A stretch of 9,676 bases of DNA. Origin: CAZNNH01 sp964574335 (GTDB lineage Bacteria; Acidobacteriota; Vicinamibacteria; Fen-336). The DNA is taken from contig CAZNNH010000212.1 of assembly GCA_964574335.1 (NCBI GenBank), positions 1-9,676 of the forward strand, written 5' to 3'. How positions within the stretch are numbered: the first letter of the stretch is position 1; the number at the start of each line of letters is the position of its first letter. Under the pieces are notes generated by a model. It ran no database searches. It saw nothing but the letters and a program-made list of their open reading frames with translations, and was not told the origin of the DNA. Shown here in pieces: positions 8,653-9,676 of the stretch. Made by a program: the position numbers and the translations under genes.

Positions 8653-9676
8653 ATGCACCAGACGAGTCGAGGCCTCGCCGCTGTCGCCCTCCTGGGGGCG
8701 ATCGTCGCCCTCGCCGGCTGTGCCACACCCCAGAACCAGACCCCTCCCCAGCCCCCGATCCCGAAGCCCCCGGTCCTACCGGCGCCGCCCCCCCTGCCGA
8801 CCCCGCAACCGCCGCCGCCGCCCACCCTCGAGCGTGGCGGGGAGGCCGGGACCCAGGGCCGCGGCGAGGCGAGGCCGGGCGGGGAGGCGGGGCAAGCGAG
8901 CGGCCAGGACGCCGAGACCGGTCCCCAGGGAACGCCCGGCCGGGAGGCGGGCGAGGCGGTGGGAGCCGGAGACGAGGCCGCCGAGGCCGCCTCCGCCGGG
9001 CTGCCCGGCACGCCGGCGCCGCCCGAGACGCCGGCCGGCGAGGGGGCATCGCAGGAGGGTCGGGAGGCTTCCGGATCAGCCGGACTCAGCGCCGCGGCCG
9101 GGGGGAAGGCACCGTCAGCGGCTTCGGCGAACGCCGCGGGACGGCAGGGCGCGGGTGTGCCACCGCCGGCTGGGGCCCAGACCCCCGGCGAGCGCAAGGT
9201 GGGGCTCGAACGGGAGCTCGACGCCTCGCTGGCCGAGTTCGACGGGATGTTGCTGCGCGAGCAGCAGGTGCTGGCAGGACGGAGAGCGGAGGAGCCTCTC
9301 CCGGACGGAGGGGCTGGCGCCGAGGCGGGATCCGCGGGTCGCTCGGCCTCCACCAGCAGCCGGTCCGGCCCGGAGGCCGGCCCGTCAGGTCGCAGCAGCG
9401 GGGGGCCCGCGGGCGGAAACTCGGGGGCCGGCGGGGCCTCGGCAGCCCCCGCCAGCGCGGGACCGGTCCGCGCCGGGCGGGGCGGCGAAGGTCAGGCCTC
9501 GATCGACGGCACAGGCGGCTCTCCCGACGCCCCGGCTGGAGAGCCCACCGCCGGCCCGCCAGCACCCCGCGCTCGTCTGGAGGGGGCGGCCGGCTACGGT
9601 CCCAACCGCGTCCCGCCGGACGTCGGCAGCGGCGACGACGACGACATCGTGGCCCGGCAGCTCCGCGAGGCGGCGA
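8653..9676 (+). CDS. Proline-rich, largely disordered lipoprotein (3' end outside window)
   Basis: The frame runs 341 codons from the ATG at 8653 to the window end without a stop. A hydrophobic signal (7-22) ends in the lipobox LAGC with C23 as the lipidated residue. The next residues, ATPQ, contain no Asp at +2, so the protein is probably sent to the outer membrane. Residues 30-58 are an extended proline-rich stretch, then Gly/Ala/Glu/Pro low-complexity sequence to about 178. A charged amphipathic helix follows (about 180-214, containing GLERELDASLAEFDGMLLREQQ), then Ser/Gly-rich disorder to about 310. The C-terminus is more ordered: YGPNRVPPDVGSG, DDDD (328-331) and IVARQLREAA. I have an uncertain memory that DDDIVARQLREAA-type ends occur in hypothetical proteins of Gammaproteobacteria and other groups; function unknown. 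A weak GGAG (8639-8642) lies ten bases before the ATG. It is probably transcribed from the sigma-54 promoter at 8563. Confidence 0.8.
   Translation, partial: MHQTSRGLAAVALLGAIVALAGCATPQNQTPPQPPIPKPPVLPAPPPLPTPQPPPPPTLERGGEAGTQGRGEARPGGEAGQASGQDAETGPQGTPGREAGEAVGAGDEAAEAASAGLPGTPAPPETPAGEGASQEGREASGSAGLSAAAGGKAPSAASANAAGRQGAGVPPPAGAQTPGERKVGLERELDASLAEFDGMLLREQQVLAGRRAEEPLPDGGAGAEAGSAGRSASTSSRSGPEAGPSGRSSGGPAGGNSGAGGASAAPASAGPVRAGRGGEGQASIDGTGGSPDAPAGEPTAGPPAPRARLEGAAGYGPNRVPPDVGSGDDDDIVARQLREAA

Noticed and set aside
8577..9565. Minus-strand open frames opposite the lipoprotein (258 and 159 codons)
   Set aside because: Both strands of this low-complexity GC-rich region stay open. The plus frame has a signal peptide, a lipobox and a promoter; the minus frames have none.
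8653..9676. Possible collagen-like or tandem-repeat region in the lipoprotein
   Set aside because: Gly is frequent but there is no regular Gly-X-Y register, and I found no unit repeated in tandem; it is low complexity only.

Overview
This is a compact, GC-rich, gene-dense stretch of a bacterial chromosome. The layout suggests an Acidobacteriota- or Myxococcota-like lineage: a mitochondrial-type Lon, a degenerate receiver fused to PilZ, a secreted GH29 fucosidase and a very Gly/Ala/Pro-rich lipoprotein. That assignment is inference; no rRNA or other marker gene is present. I see no insertion sequence, phage gene, CRISPR array, tRNA or rRNA, and no shift in base composition that would suggest recent transfer.

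Layout from left to right: (1) the 3' end of an unrecognised plus-strand gene (1-153), followed after 24 bases by lon (178-2658), with all ATPase and protease catalytic residues present. (2) A minus-strand polytopic membrane protein (4638-2632), probably a GT-C-type glycosyltransferase, that converges on lon and overlaps its last 27 bases. (3) A 105-base divergent region with a promoter on each strand, each placing a TAGAAT -10 box so close to the ATG that both mRNAs should be nearly leaderless. (4) A plus-strand pair: a degenerate-receiver/PilZ protein (4744-5436), then leuA for 2-isopropylmalate synthase (5475-6974), separated by a 38-base gap holding a strong hairpin that ends one base before the leuA Shine-Dalgarno sequence. 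(5) A minus-strand secreted alpha-L-fucosidase (8398-7010), convergent with leuA. (6) A 254-base divergent region with a near-perfect sigma-54 promoter pointing at (7) a proline-rich, mostly disordered lipoprotein (8653 to beyond the window end).

The genes do not form one pathway. Lon is protein quality control, LeuA is leucine biosynthesis, the PilZ protein is a probable cyclic-di-GMP effector, and the membrane protein, fucosidase and lipoprotein belong to the envelope or outside of the cell. I do not see a clear new multi-gene system. The points most worth following are the sigma-54 promoter with its overlapping 20-base palindrome in front of the lipoprotein, the receiver domain without its phosphorylation site fused to an intact PilZ domain, and the divergent leaderless promoters.
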